Shown: positions 23,609-35,314, numbered from the stretch's first letter. The stretch is 64,000 nucleotides of DNA from Guillardia theta CCMP2712 (GCF_000315625.1 NW_005434663.1:608906-672905), one strand, 5' to 3'. Notes: a model not told the origin generated them from the letters alone. Program-made: numbers and translations.

Positions 23609-24655
23609 TTAGCTCTTGAATATTCGTTTTGAATAAGCCAAATTGACCACTTCCGCTTTGTTGGACCACAGCACACTGCAGACTGCGTCGTAGGCGCGGC
23701 GAAGTTCAGCTGACGCATCTTTCGAAGCAAGCATCGCTCGGCTGCTGCAAGTCATGTATCCCTTTCCTGAGCTATAAATAACTATGGTGATGAACGGGTT
23801 CAGAGCAGACTTGATTTTGAGGCCAGCAAAGAACTCAGGCTCATAGGTGACGTTGAAATCTCTGACCAGAAACTGAAAGGCAGATTCGAGCTTGATACTG
23901 ATCCCCAGATCAAAGTCCAACTTGCCCATTTCAATTCGAATACCGTTTTCATCAGCGGATTCTAAAATTCCCAGGTCCAACCTGTCCGGTGCAGACACAG
24001 CGTATGACCTTCGTCCAAGCCTGTCCTGAGTGAAGGCGTTGCGAATCCTCATGATAGCTTTGTCTACCACATACAACAGCTCCTCATAATTCTTGGCTCC
24101 AGATATTGACATCATTCCATTGGAAAAGACAGACACGTTTATCATTCGCTTGACACCTTTGCTCGGCACTTTGATGAACATGCTCATCATGTTTGACATA
24201 GCGCGACGTTTGCGGCTCAAATTCCCTTCGAATCTCAAACGCCCTCGTGGATCAAAAACACAATTTCCACCAGGCAGCGATTTTGCAAGCACTTCAAGTT
24301 TCACAGCGGACTGATTTAACCTTGCACTCGCTGTCATCGTCGAGAACACTAATGAGTCCCTATGGATCCTTTTGGCGAGTTTCACTCCACGAGCTCGCGA
24401 GACCTGGACAGGTTCACTTGATTCCTTCAGCCGATAGCTTTCTGTGCTCTGTGTGCAAGGTTTGCTCGAGCATCTTCTGTCATCTTCACACGGTGATTGA
24501 AATGTGAAGTCACACTTCAAGCCGGGCAGGGCGGAAATGTACGCCTCGTCTGCATGGATCAAATCCTCCTGACATGTAGTCTTGGTCTTAGACCCCTCTT
24601 CAGGTATCCAAGACTGAGTATCCCAGGGATAGGTGGAATAGGTGGGCGAGGACAT
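23609..24655 (-). CDS. Divergent TATA-binding-protein-like protein
   Basis: A single exon encodes 348 residues. The C-terminal 200 or so resemble the two-fold TBP repeat. The first half holds INVSVFSNGMMSISGAKN, then EELLYVVDKAIMRI, matching the strand-strand-helix pattern of TBP (FASGKMVVTGAK). The second half has FNVTYEPEFFAGLKIK, then ITIVIYSSGKGYMTCSS and a helix ending DAVCSVL, matching the SYEPELFPGL and FVSGKIVLTGA region. TBP binds promoter DNA and nucleates transcription by all three polymerases. This copy is far from canonical: the first repeat is poorly conserved, a basic KRRAMSN segment is inserted, and the N-terminal 130 residues are Ser/Lys/Cys-rich. It could be a TBP-related factor with a specialised role. 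The fold assignment is by eye. Confidence 0.6.
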   Translation of the reverse strand: MSSPTYSTYPWDTQSWIPEEGSKTKTTCQEDLIHADEAYISALPGLKCDFTFQSPCEDDRRCSSKPCTQSTESYRLKESSEPVQVSRARGVKLAKRIHRDSLVFSTMTASARLNQSAVKLEVLAKSLPGGNCVFDPRGRLRFEGNLSRKRRAMSNMMSMFIKVPSKGVKRMINVSVFSNGMMSISGAKNYEELLYVVDKAIMRIRNAFTQDRLGRRSYAVSAPDRLDLGILESADENGIRIEMGKLDFDLGISIKLESAFQFLVRDFNVTYEPEFFAGLKIKSALNPFITIVIYSSGKGYMTCSSRAMLASKDASAELRRAYDAVCSVLWSNKAEVVNLAYSKRIFKS

Positions 24656-25235
24656 GTTACCTCAGCCTCTTTGTCGCAAATACTCTACTTTCAGATACCC
24701 ATCCGGTTAAACCGAAATTTTGATTCTTCAACTTTATCGACAGGAGCTGGAGTTCAGTTTTAAAATAATCTCTGTACCTTAAATACCAGCGGATGCTGAC
24801 TGAAATGGGAAAACGTCGAGGCTCCAAAGAAAGGGCTGCAAACACAGTGCAAGGATTTTGTGTGGGGAAGCGAAGTAGTGAGGAGTCGAGAGGGAGGAGA
24901 CCCAGGGATGGAGGGACCGGAGGCCCAGAGGTGAGTGAAGCAGAGAGGGAGGAGAGGGGAGGACGAGGAGCTAGAGAGCAAGGGGCTCGTGTCAGGAGCG
25001 GGAGCTTCAGCACGGGATCCTCAGTGGAGCCGCATGGCGCGACAGAGGAGAGGCACGTGGACAGGTGGTGAGGAATTGGGGGATGCCGGGGGTAGGGGTC
25101 ATGAAAGTACGGGTATTGGTTCCACATCATGAGTAGTTTGAAATATTTGTAACGATGTTTGAAATATTTTTTGGTCAATTTTTCAAGTGTAAAAATATAT
25201 ATTGGTAATTTCAAATACTAGATGGGTGGTATGCC
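24656..25235. other. Intergenic, no gene seen
   Basis: Purine-rich DNA (24880-25060) followed by AT-rich sequence (25120-25215). The ORFs here lack domains and normal composition. Confidence 0.4.
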
Positions 25236-25960
25236 AGGGACGACCAAAGCAGCGGAAAGCGCGGGGCAGGCTGTCCCTGAGGCGGAGTGGGCAGGGAACA
25301 TGCAGGGGGCTGTCTGTCCCGGATCGGATCCGACTCAGCCTCCGCCGTGACGGTGTGCCGCCCGGCGGCGGCCCGGCCCGGCCCAGGAGTCACCGGCCGG
25401 GCCGCCCGGCCGCCGCAGTCCGGGGAGCGGGCCGGCAGTGTCATCGCACGCCGTGCAAGACGGTTGCCGTCACAGATCGGACTCGGACTCCGAGTCCCGG
25501 CCCCGGAGTCGGAGCTGCCTCATGAAGAACAAGAAGGCATTGGATATCTTTTTCTTTTGCCGGGCCAGTGACTGTCACGCCGGCCCGACCGGGCCCGGGC
25601 GATACGCCGGGTCACTGTCCGATTTGACTCAGATCCGATTATAGTACCGCCGGACGCGGCACGGGGGCTGCGGGCGGCCGCGCACTGCCGCAGGCCGGGC
25701 CCGGCCGGGGCCGCTTGCCACGCCCGGCCGGCACCGTTTCAAACTTTCCGACGGCGGGGCTCCGGTGGCACGGTGCGCCGAAACTAGGAGAGAGACTGAG
25801 TTCGGAACATCCGATCCGTTTCCGTTGAAGGCATTTTGTATTTGACTCAGTGAAGCCTTTCAGTACTCAAAGTGAAGATCTCGGGCAGGCCGCCTGTGCG
25901 ACACTGGCCGGGCGGCAGTGAGTCCTGCGGCAGGGCCCGCCGGGTGAGGCTGATGATTGT
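25236..25960. repeat. GC-rich island B (unclassified dispersed repeat)
   Basis: The largest of the GC islands. Words of GGCCCGGCCCGGCCC and CCGGGCCCGGGCG type alternate with TTTGACTCAG-containing AT-richer bits. It shares GGCGGCGGCCCGGCCCGGCC with the island near 9793. No recognisable coding domain and no clear terminal repeat was found. Confidence 0.5.
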
Positions 25961-26104
25961 TACATGGAACTTGTACAGTGATGGACTAACTCTTTCTCGA
26001 GAGCTCTTCCTTACGTCAATTGTAAAACGATTTCAAGTGCCACTGAATAGCACGACACTGTTGAACAATTCGGCCAGACTCAATACATCAAGAATTTCGC
26101 CAAG

Positions 26105-26899
26105 TCACCTGATGATGACTTCCCGGATCAAACAGAAGCTGAGCTTCATACACTCTCTGCCCACTTCCAGAGATCTGTCATTTTTCGTGCTTTCTTCACG
26201 TTCTGCGCATGAGAGTGAAGAATCCAACTGGTTTACTGCATCGTCAATCAAGATCTTGCAACCGCGCACTTGCTCAGACGTAACTCGTCGAGCTCGAACA
26301 GGAAACCTTCGTTCCGGACCAGGTCTCTTCATATGATCAACTTGCTGATCTCTCACCAAGATCATTCCATTTCTGCATGTTCGTCGCAATGCAATGGCCA
26401 CTATCGGCTGGCAAGCATCCGGGGGGTTGAATACCGCTGAGATCGAAAACATGGTCGTTGTTGTTTTATGCTTCAGGGAACCCCATTCAGACACTTGTGG
26501 CCGCAGAGCGCACACAGAACTGCACCATACGCAGTTAGGGTATTCAACTCCGGGCCAGCATAAAGGCTCACCTGAAAGGAACTTGCCTGAGCCATCACCT
26601 TGGTGTGAGATCAGAGCATACCTTGCAACCTCGAGCTCCCTGCTTAGTCGAGCAGCATCTTCCCCTGTTGCATTTCTGAGCAATTCACTCACAGTTGCCA
26701 CAGAGAGATTGAGATTCGCCTCCGTCAAATTTCTTTTAGCATGCGCCAACTCCTCTTCGCCTTCAAACTTGGCTAGCTTAAGCTCCTCTTTTCTCAGCCG
26801 CACTTGTGCCTCCGCTGCCTTCTTCTTGTCGCCTTCAAGCTCGGCTAGCCTGAGCTGCTCTTTAACCATGGCTCGCAAACAGCGAGCCCGCGGCAGCAT
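26105..26899 (-). CDS. Coiled-coil hypothetical protein
   Basis: The N-terminal 100 residues form a clear charged coiled coil (KEQLRLAELEGDKKKAAEAQ and on to a NATGEDAARLSRELEVAR segment). At about 26618 a GTATGC donor and, about 50 nt on, a TTTCAG acceptor suggest a short intron after the helix. The following part reads EPLCWPGVEYPNCVWCSSVC and is Cys/Trp-containing. The frame also stays open without splicing, so exon structure is ambiguous. The second half is weaker and may include non-coding sequence. The family is unknown. Similar heptad-rich openings are common in structural and regulatory proteins and say nothing specific. Confidence 0.42.
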   Translation of the reverse strand: MLPRARCLRAMVKEQLRLAELEGDKKKAAEAQVRLRKEELKLAKFEGEEELAHAKRNLTEANLNLSVATVSELLRNATGEDAARLSRELEVARYALISHQGDGSGKFLSGEPLCWPGVEYPNCVWCSSVCALRPQVSEWGSLKHKTTTTMFSISAVFNPPDACQPIVAIALRRTCRNGMILVRDQQVDHMKRPGPERRFPVRARRVTSEQVRGCKILIDDAVNQLDSSLSCAEREESTKNDRSLEVGRECMKLSFCLIREVIIR

Positions 26900-28859
26900 G
26901 TGGAGACATCAGATGTTCACCGAATATCATCTTGGGAAATTCCTGAGGTGTAGAGATGATGATCCTTGAGGGGTGCTTCGTACAGTGCGTGAATCTCACG
27001 AAAAATCGTTTGGTAAGCGAAGAGCATCAATAATACAAGTGAAAACCACCATCACAGGGATACATTGCAATCGAAACCGATGCATGACAGGGAAACTGAG
27101 TTGGAGTACATGGATGGAGATTACACACAAGACGACAAGGAATCATCATCTGATGGTGACTGGATTGTTCAAAAAGCCGAACAGTCACCAATGAGCTCAA
27201 GAACACATTCACGACGATGTATGTTAGGTTCGCAAGAAACACAGTGCATTTTTGCAGTGAGCTGCTCGATTGCTTGAAACCACGATGATCCGCAGCACTA
27301 TCGAATGATAACAAGCAAGTCCAGTGGTTCGTCAAGGGTTCTTCATCCGCTTTTCAAGGAGATGGACATGTTGCAAATCACCAAGGTCTATGCCATTTGA
27401 ACACATGATGCATCATGTAAATATTACTGGTGCAGCAAACATGAGCACTTTGAAGATGCTGATATTCCAGGCCGTACAGCATTTATGATGTGGCCACATG
27501 TCACATTCTTCGTGGTTAACACAGATACAGCTTCGCCAGGCAAAAGATGGAACGTCGTCAGGATTACAAGGAGGTCGGTTGTGCTTTTACCCTGATTGAA
27601 ACGCTTGTAATAAAGATATGATCACCTGAATGTGTAATGCTGTTTATTGATTCACAGTGTTTCTGGTTCGTTTACAATCATCGAGTGCTTGCTCTGTTGA
27701 AGAAGGCACTCCTCTGTAGAGCCAAATGCGACAAGAACTCTACGGTTGCATGGTAGCATTGCGAACTTTCCAAACAAGGCAGGATTGATTCGAAGAACAT
27801 CTCATTTATTGATATCAGATTCATCTGCACATTGTTTCATTTCTGATTAGGTTTCTGCAGCGTTGTGGAAATGTCATGACAGAGGAAGAAGTTGCAGTGC
27901 AGAAAAATCATCCAACGTCATGAAACATGGAAATGCAATTGCCAATGCACTTGATCATGGATATAGTGATTCATGATCAACAACGATGACTTAAAGTCAT
28001 CTATCCTGGCAGGTAGAGAAATCCTTTGTGCAAACGTCTCTTCATGCATCGTTGAACGGTTGAGTATATGTAAGGCTTGTCTCTATAGACAAGTGAGGTG
28101 CATGAATCCTGACCGTAAGACTAGAAGAATTGAAAGTGAGTGATGATATGAGAACACATATCTAGACAGCCAAGTCGTATAAGGTACAGCTGGATACAAA
28201 TTTCTCACAAATCATGCATTCGAGCTCAACGTAACCTACCGCAATTTGAAAGAAGGGTCAATCAGAGTTGATTCTGTTCAATGGTGCATCCATTTTTAGT
28301 TGCTTACCTGTTAATGAAAATTTCATCTTGTCTTCGAAGAATTTTTGCAAGTACACTCGCGGATTGTTTGAACCAAGGGTGTATATTCCAGTACACGATG
28401 GATGATTCAAACCTTGGCCCAACCTGCAGAGTTGAGAAAGAAGCTCGATCATCTCCTACAGGTATTATATGAGATCTTCATCTGATTTCTATCTCAGTTG
28501 GGTTGGATTCGAAGTCTCTGAATATCAAGGTTCATCCTCGCGAGTCAGGAAGGCACCATCATTTCATTGCCTTACTTTGGTTTGGCGTGGTCAGTGAGGT
28601 GTCCACGCAACCAAATTCAAATCACCCTACCCTTCTTGACAGCAATCAGTGAACTTATCATCGGCGGATCGGAACTTCGGAATGCCGACACTCAGCACGT
28701 GACAGTTCGATTTCACAAACTTTATACTGAACACTCGAACGACTCGATACCGTACCGTTAACTGTAAATCTGTCTATCTCTACTGAAGTCTGTCTGTTGC
28801 ATAATTTCACCCAAGTTGGCTGACTCCGCCGCCCGAGCAACGCTGGACAACCGTTTCGC
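26900..28859. other. Long non-coding stretch, nothing recognised
   Basis: Nearly 2 kb of balanced, unique-looking sequence with no long frame, no simple repeats and no GC island. Short frames (for example about 28660-28840 on the minus strand) have no splice or domain support. It could hold a non-coding RNA, regulatory DNA or a decayed element. Confidence 0.45.
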
Positions 28860-30627
28860 TCAATTCTTGTTGTTCTTCATCTTTTCCTTCATCTTTGCAA
28901 TGTTTTCCATCCTCGTTTCGGCGGTAAGCGACAGAATTCGCATGAGATCCAGTCTTTGAGATTCGCTATCCTCGCAGACGGACAAGAAGTTCTGCAAGCA
29001 AGTTAGAACCAAGCTTGCATCCACCTGGACAGGTGTCTCACCGGTACTTTGAGCTCGAAGCAGCGGCAGTCAGTGTGTGCGACCACATCGCATGCTCTTT
29101 TGCAGTCATCGTCGGAGTTCTCCAGCAATTTTCCACACATGGAAATGAAAGCGATCTCGCCAAAGAAGTCGCCTGAGAAAACATGTCAAAACTACAAGAA
29201 GATCAGAGCAGCAAGATTGCTCACCAGTGGAAAGCTCTTGGGCAATTTCACCTCGAAACATTGCATACGCGACTCCCGTGTCGATGAAGTACATGCTGTC
29301 GCCAACAGATCCTTGCTTGACAATGATATCACCAGCCTGGAATTTCACCTGAATTCAAGGAGTCACAAGGGGAAACAAAGGATGTTCGCAAAAATACCTC
29401 GCGAAGCTTCTTCACAACAATGTTCAATACTTTATAAGACATCCGGCTGAAGAAGGCAAATTGTCTCCATGAGGCTTTGTACAACTTCACTTCACTCGAT
29501 GTGCTCTCTGAAACCTGGTCGTTCCCAGCAGCAATGGTTGTGCCCTTCTGTGCAGCTCCATACATTACTAGTGCTCCAACCCACTTCAATGCGTCAACAG
29601 GCTCATTGAAGCAGATCCTGAGAGAGTTGTTAGGATCATCACTCGCATCGACGTTGGTTGAGATGATGACTTCGCATGATGCATTGCTAGGAGAGTAGAC
29701 TTCGAGTTCTTTGACATTCAGTTTTCCCATTTCAATGTCAGCATTTCTTCCATCCATGATCTTCAAGAAGCCATCCCGCTCAAGAAGGCAGAAGATCTGA
29801 ATTCCTTCATTCGAGTCTTGCAATGTCTTCATATCAGCCCAGGCGTACAGTTCAGGCAACATCGAGGTCGAGGAATTCTGTGACGGGCTGGTGGTAGATT
29901 CAGATTGATGTGCCCATTCATTGCATGATGAGTTCATAGTTTCTTCAGCGCAATACTTCTTGTAGAGAGGATCTGGGGAGGTAGCACGTGGAGACCTGTA
30001 TCCAAGGAAAGAGCGCTGAAGCTGTCGCCTTAGTTCACCTCTGGTAGAATCGTTGAGGCATCCTTCTTTCTCCCATAGTCGCTGCCAGGAAGGCACATCC
30101 TCTTCTTCTACTTCAGGCAGGGAATGTGACCTTGCCAAACGTGGTGCCTCCGCCCGCCCACGGCAGTCGTGAACCACCTTCTGAGCCCTGTAGATGTCGG
30201 ACTCAGAACCAGACCTGAACAGCGCAGAAAAAGTGAGTGACCTGCACATGACAGGCAGTGAACTATGAAGATACCTTGCTCTATGAGCCATTTGGTTGCT
30301 TGGCGCCGCAGAAGCAGATCTTGTAAATTGCCTCTCTGAATTGAGAGTGGGCGGTAGTTGAGGTTTCGGCGATTGCACTGAAGGTTGCTTGTGGTTTTCA
30401 ATCTCCTTGGCTCTCCTTCGTGCCATCATCACGCTAGAGAGGACAGACGCTTCTAGCTGGTTGAACTTGTCCTTTCCTTGGTGCTGCATGTCGAAAACTG
30501 AACTCATAGAGTGACTGAACGCCTCTGGTTTGCGCGTCAAGAAATCGCTCCTTGTCATTGTCAGAATCCGTGTAAGATGCTGCTCCTGGAATATGAATGG
30601 GAGATACAGATAGGAAGAGGATTGCAA
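28860..30627 (-). CDS. PH-like and cyclic-nucleotide-binding domain protein
   Basis: The first large exon (about 29390-30627) encodes a Ser/Arg-rich N-terminus. A domain about 250-365 follows with the strand pattern of a PH fold (FCLLERDGFLKIMDG, then LRICFNEPVDALKWVGAL). A 49-nt intron follows, then KFQAGDIIVKQGSVGDSMYF, the start of a cNMP-binding domain. The next exon (about 29050-29175) supplies GDFFGEIAF, the phosphate-binding cassette, and CKRACDVVAHTDCRCFEL with the cassette Arg. Between GEIAF and that Arg there is an insertion of about 15 residues. A last exon (28860 to about 28980) ends in a basic helix. PH domains often bind phosphoinositides and cNMP domains cAMP or cGMP, so a membrane-linked signalling role is inferred. 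The start may be MTRSD, about 23 codons downstream. Confidence 0.75.
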
Positions 30628-31525
30628 GAGCAGAACACAGGGAGCCGGCCGCGTGTCCTTATGGAAGGATCAAGAGAGTTTGCGAGATCGAGTGAGAGCG
30701 GCTGAGGACGACGTACGACAGAAGAGGAGAGGAGCGGAGGTCAGCAAGTTTCCCCTGCGACTGAAATCGAGCTTTTTCCTCTTCCAAGTCTCCTTCAGAG
30801 AGGGGTGGGGTGATGCAAGGATACATCCCAACCAGTAGGTAGGGTGATGAGGTAAATTAATTGGAAAATAGGGGGTACTCATTGGGTCAATGGGGGGTAT
30901 ATATTTTGGGGGGGGTATCTAGTAGGATATAGCAGCACAAAAATATGACACAAGGGTGGTTCACGTGTTGAATCTTCTTGGACGACCCCTGGACGTATCT
31001 ACTTGAGGGGGGTGAGGCCCTGGTCGTGCACCGTCTGTCAAGGGTTCAAACAGGGGTCCAGGCAACAATCATGACGGGTGAAATAAGGGTGGGGTGGAGT
31101 AGTATCTCCGATAACTCACGAGATATCAAATGATGACATTTGAGCGCATTTCCTCCGGCAAATAATTTTTTTGAAGGAACCAAACTCCGGAAATCCAAAC
31201 GAAAGGGAACTTCTTCGTATTGAAAGATGGTCACATGCCCATCAGCATCGTCAAATTTTCGCTGTCGTCACGATGTCGCACGTTCCTGGTTGGCTAATGA
31301 AACTTTACCACTGCTGATCGCCTCCGAACCGTCGTGCCTTTCCGTCAGGGATATTGTTGAGTAATGATTTTAGATATCAGCGACTCCGATCCTCCGAAGG
31401 TTTGAAGTCAAGTTCGCCTCGGATTTCAACCTTCGGAAGATCCGGAGACAGAACCACATCTGAGAATCTCTACCTTAGAGCTGGAGTGCTGCCCTTGGAC
31501 AACTAAACTGATTTTCAAATCCCAG
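30628..31525. other. Intergenic, G-strand tracts; no gene seen
   Basis: Positions 30790-31110 hold repeated GGGGTAGGGT and GGGGGGTATAT-like words. Positions 31110-31500 are mixed unique sequence. No exon is supported. Confidence 0.5.
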
Positions 31526-32110
31526 CACTGGTACTGCCGTACCTGTCAGCCGCGAATCCCGTCAGCCGCAGGGTCCGATCACCCGCCGGGTCGTGACTAC
31601 CGGGTGGAATCCGACTCAGTAGTAGTGAGGGCCACCGGGTCCCCGGGCCCGGGTCACCTCCCCGGGCAGACCGGTGACCGGCTTTCACTGAAACGGGGGC
31701 CGTCAAGTTCAAAGCGGCCGGCGATGTCACATCACATTGAACTCATGATGCCGGGCGGCTCGACGGTCACGGCGTCGGTCCCGCTCGGAGGGCCGGTAGG
31801 ACCAGTCATTCTCCCGGGCGCGGCCCCCGGCCACGACGCCGGGGCCGCGCGGCCAGGCGGCCGGTGGCCCCCGGCGGACATGCCACGCGGAGTGCCGCCG
31901 CTCACACTGATCGGGGTGACGGTGATCTTCAACCAAACAGTGCCAGGCGGCAGTGCCAGGGCCGCGCAGTCTGGCCCGGGCCGGGCCGGGCCCGGCCCCC
32001 GCCAGCCCGCCGGGCCGACTGTGGCAGCAAATGTCGTATAAGACAGGAATTACCCGCTGCAAGGGCAGCAGCATTCTGGAGGCCGACGGCATGCTAGGGG
32101 GAGAGGCGGC
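31526..32110. repeat. GC-rich island C (unclassified dispersed repeat)
   Basis: Dense CCGGGCCCGGGT, GGCCGGGCCGGGCCCGG and GGCGGCAGTG words, as in islands A and B. Open frames exist only because stop codons are rare at this GC content. Confidence 0.5.
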
Positions 32111-32303
32111 GGGTGAGGGTTGGGCAGAGGTGGAGAGCGAGAGAGTGTAGAAGGAGGACCAGGAAGATGATCATAAAGCGGAGTTTGAGGCAAGAGCTGT
32201 GTCGAAAACTATGCTGGATGTGCGCTCAACCAGATTCATCGTAAGAAGCATGCGCAGCAAAGTCTGTGAAGAACATGCAGGGCATTCGTGAGCGTTAGAG
32301 CTC

Positions 32304-34700
32304 GTGGTACATCTCGACCCGATGAAGCTAGATAGCTCATTTCTCTTTGTCCTCTCTGTCCTCACAATGAGAGCTGGCCTTAACACGGCGTTCTTCTCAC
32401 TACCGCTGCCCTTGACGGGAGGTAGTTTTGGTAGGACTTTGAAGCCAATCGCAACAAGGCTGGCAGGGCAACCGCACATGACTGTTATGGGGTACAACAG
32501 CAAGCCAAGTCGACAGAATGGAATCGCCATCTCCAGGACAAGGAACAAGAAGCGCCATCTCTCCCCGCGGACAAGCCCCCCCGCTCAACAGAGCGCGACG
32601 ACGACGAAATCGTCGAAGCAGATCACAAGGAAGCTGAAGCATCTTATCAAAACCGACCCGGGAGAAGCAACGAGATACTTCCATGAGCTGCGCAGCTCAA
32701 ACCTGGTTGACTCGTATCATTACGCCGTCATGATTGAGGAAGCAGAGGATCTGCCAGGAGCCATGGAGCTCCTGGAGGAACTGAGGGGGAGGGGCCTGCA
32801 AGAGCAGTGTGCGTGCCACAACTCGATATTGAAGAAGATCTGCATGATGGGACAGATGGAGGAGGCAGAGAAGTACTTCCTGCGGATGAAGGGAGACGCG
32901 AGCATATCCCCCAACTACCGCACCTACTGCCACCTCATCCTGGCGCACAGCGGGAGCAACGAGAGCAGATGCGAGGAGCTGTTCGAGGAGATGAGGGTTG
33001 GGAACCTTTCCTTGGGGTACGGGAGGTGGCAGGAGCTGGTGAAGGATCTTAGGATCAAGATGGAGACGACCAACCTGCAGGATAAGCTAAGAAGCTCCTT
33101 GGAGGGGCCCGTCGGGGAGTTCGAACGGCTCCTCGGGGAGGGACTGGTGGACACCGTGACCTTCAACCTCGTCCTCAACAGCAGCAAGACGGCAGAGGAG
33201 GCAGAGGAGACCTGGAGGAGGCTTCAGCTGATCGACCTGAAGCCTGACGTCACGAGCTACAAGATCTTCCTCAAGATCCTGTGCTCCCACCACAAGTTCC
33301 AGCAGGTCCAGCGCGCATGTCATTGTGCTGTCTTGCTGTTGCCCTGACTCCCCGTGTGCAGGCGGAGGAAGTGATGGAGGAGGCGATGCAGAAGCAGCTG
33401 GAGAACAACAAGATCTTCACGCGCCTCATCTCGAGCTACAGCGACGCGGGGAGAGGAGGAGACGCGGACAGAATCTTCCAGCTTGCAAGGGCTCGAGGAT
33501 TTCTGAAGCAGCATGAAACGTGGGCAGATCGCTAGTCCCCTCCCTCTCCCTCCCTCCCTCCCTCCCTCCCTCCCTCCCTCCCTCCCTCTCCCTCCCTTCC
33601 TCTCCCTCCTTGTCTTTGTCTTCCTTGGACCTCCTCCGTGCTCAGGTAGCTCACAAGTGCTCCAGGTATGAGTCAGTGGTACGAGGTCTGCAACTGGCAA
33701 CCTACAAGAAGCTACTGCGATCCCTCATCGAGGTGAAGGAGCGGAGGAAAGGAGGGCGCGACATGAAAATGAAAATGGAGGAGCAAGTGGGAGGGACGCA
33801 GGCAGGGAGGGAGAGACGGGGGAAGCAGAGAATGGAAGGAGGGGCAAGGAGAGAATGGAAAGAGGGGAGGGAGGGAGGGTGCGAGGGAGGGAGGGAGAGG
33901 GGTGATTGAGAAAGTGATGGTGATGGTGATGGTGATGGTGATGGTGATGAAATGGAGGCGATGGTGATGATTCAGACGACTGAAGGACACGTTGTTCATG
34001 TTACTGACTTCCTACATGTTTACAAAGATGGAAGATCATAACAGGGCTGTCGATGTTTTGATCCAAATGCTGAAGACGGATGTGTTGGACACGTCGTCGA
34101 TAGACTTGATCCTTTCAGGTCAGATGAGAACATTCCTATATCACCTCTTGTTGCTGCTTCTGCTGCTGCTACGCATCACCGTTGTCAACCCATCAACCAT
34201 GATCAAAGCTGCAATAAGTGCCATTGTTGTCAATCTTCTACATCTCTTGCCGTCCTCTCTGTACTCCTTTGTCACCATCTTCATCTCTACCACTCTCAAA
34301 CTCTTTGTCCCATCTTGTTAGCAGCATCGCCCGACATGAGTTTTGCAGTTCCCGGCACTCACATCGCCTACGACCTTCTGCTCAAGCTGCAAGCACAGGA
34401 CATTCAACTTGAGGCGGCGACGACATCCCTACTCCTCAAGGTCTTCATGACAAGTCTACCTCCTCCTCCTCCTCCTCCTCTTTCTCCTCGTCCACCTCTC
34501 CCACCACCACCATCTCCTCCTCCTCCTCCTCCACCACCACCACCACCACCACCTCTCCAACCACCACCATCTCCTGTCCCCCTCCCCCCCCCCTCCTCCT
34601 CCTTCTCCTCCTCCTTTTGAATTTCTCGCAGACTCTTTCACGGAAGAAGTCTCCGCATGAGCTGTCGCAGCTTATTTCTGCGTTCAAGCATTCGCTGTGA
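32304..34700 (+). CDS. Pentatricopeptide repeat (PPR) protein, probably plastid-targeted
   Basis: The first exon (32304 to about 33315) begins with hydrophobic SSFLFVLSVLTMRAGLNTAFFSLP. That is a signal peptide followed by a Phe at the expected cleavage site, the layout of cryptophyte plastid precursors. The better start may be the second Met (32322). PPR-type helix pairs follow: YHYAVMIEEAEDLPGAMELL, HNSILKKICMMGQMEEAEKYF, a TFNLVLNSSKTAEEAEETW unit and PDVTSYKIFLKILC. Further exons at about 33360-33512, 33667-33735, 33985-34118, 34325-34448 and 34632-34700 continue the pattern (NRAVDVLIQML, IAYDLLLKLQAQDI). Phases fit when the donor at about 33513 joins the acceptor at about 33666. PPR proteins bind organelle RNA for editing, processing or translation. 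The RNA target is unknown. Confidence 0.75.
33537..33610. repeat. (CCCT)n tract
   Basis: CCCT tetranucleotides lie in an intron of the PPR gene and act as a long polypyrimidine run upstream of the acceptor. Confidence 0.85.
34455..34610. repeat. (CCT)n/(CCA)n intronic block
   Basis: CCT and CCA triplets fill the last intron of the PPR gene, ending just before its TTCTCGCAG acceptor. Confidence 0.85.
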
Positions 34701-35029
34701 GAAGACAAGCTGACGACCTGACGAAGAGTAGGAGAAGCAGGAAGGAGAAGGAGCAGGGGGAAGCAGGAGGAAAGTGAAGAAGGAAAGCAAGAAAGGAGCG
34801 TATGGACTACAGTTGTGAAACCACGGGAACTTCAAGTAGCAAGAACATGCTACAATCGGGAAAAAATCGATCATCACTTATTTTCTGCAAACAACAAGAA
34901 GAGTATGATACTTCCTTGTTGTCTCTTTTGCAGCTCAAACCGCATCCCCCTCTCCATCTCACCCTCCTCTCCTCACCCTCTCACCCCCTCCCTCCTCTCA
35001 CTCCCCTCCTCCCTCCTCCAGCTCCTACT
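34701..35029. other. Convergent intergenic region
   Basis: Sequence between the ends of the PPR and Ubc12 genes. It is purine-rich near 34730-34800 and CT-rich near 34940-35020. No gene was seen. Confidence 0.45.
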
Positions 35030-35273
35030 TCAGTATCGTCCGTAGGACGAGTAGCCCCCAAATCCTGGTCGCAGAGATCGTTGGACTGCCTGCTTGAACG
35101 CGGGAAGGTTGTCCTGACAAACCATCATTCTCTTTCCTCCCCCGTTCCACCTCCTCCCTCCCCCGACAGCCATCGCATGCCTACCTTCATCAGCTCTGCT
35201 GCTTCCTTGTTGAGCGGGTCTTGAGGGTTTGGCTCCTGAGTAGCAACGTGAGGAGATGATGGAAACAAGAAGC

Positions 35274-35314
<41 letters not shown>

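Noticed and set aside
24657-25214. A 185-residue minus-strand frame
   Set aside because: It is Pro/Ser/Leu-rich over purine-rich DNA, with no domain and no splice support.
31604-32150. Open frames of 65-145 residues in GC island C
   Set aside because: High GC content alone removes stop codons. The products are Gly/Pro/Arg/Ala-rich and open in several frames at once.
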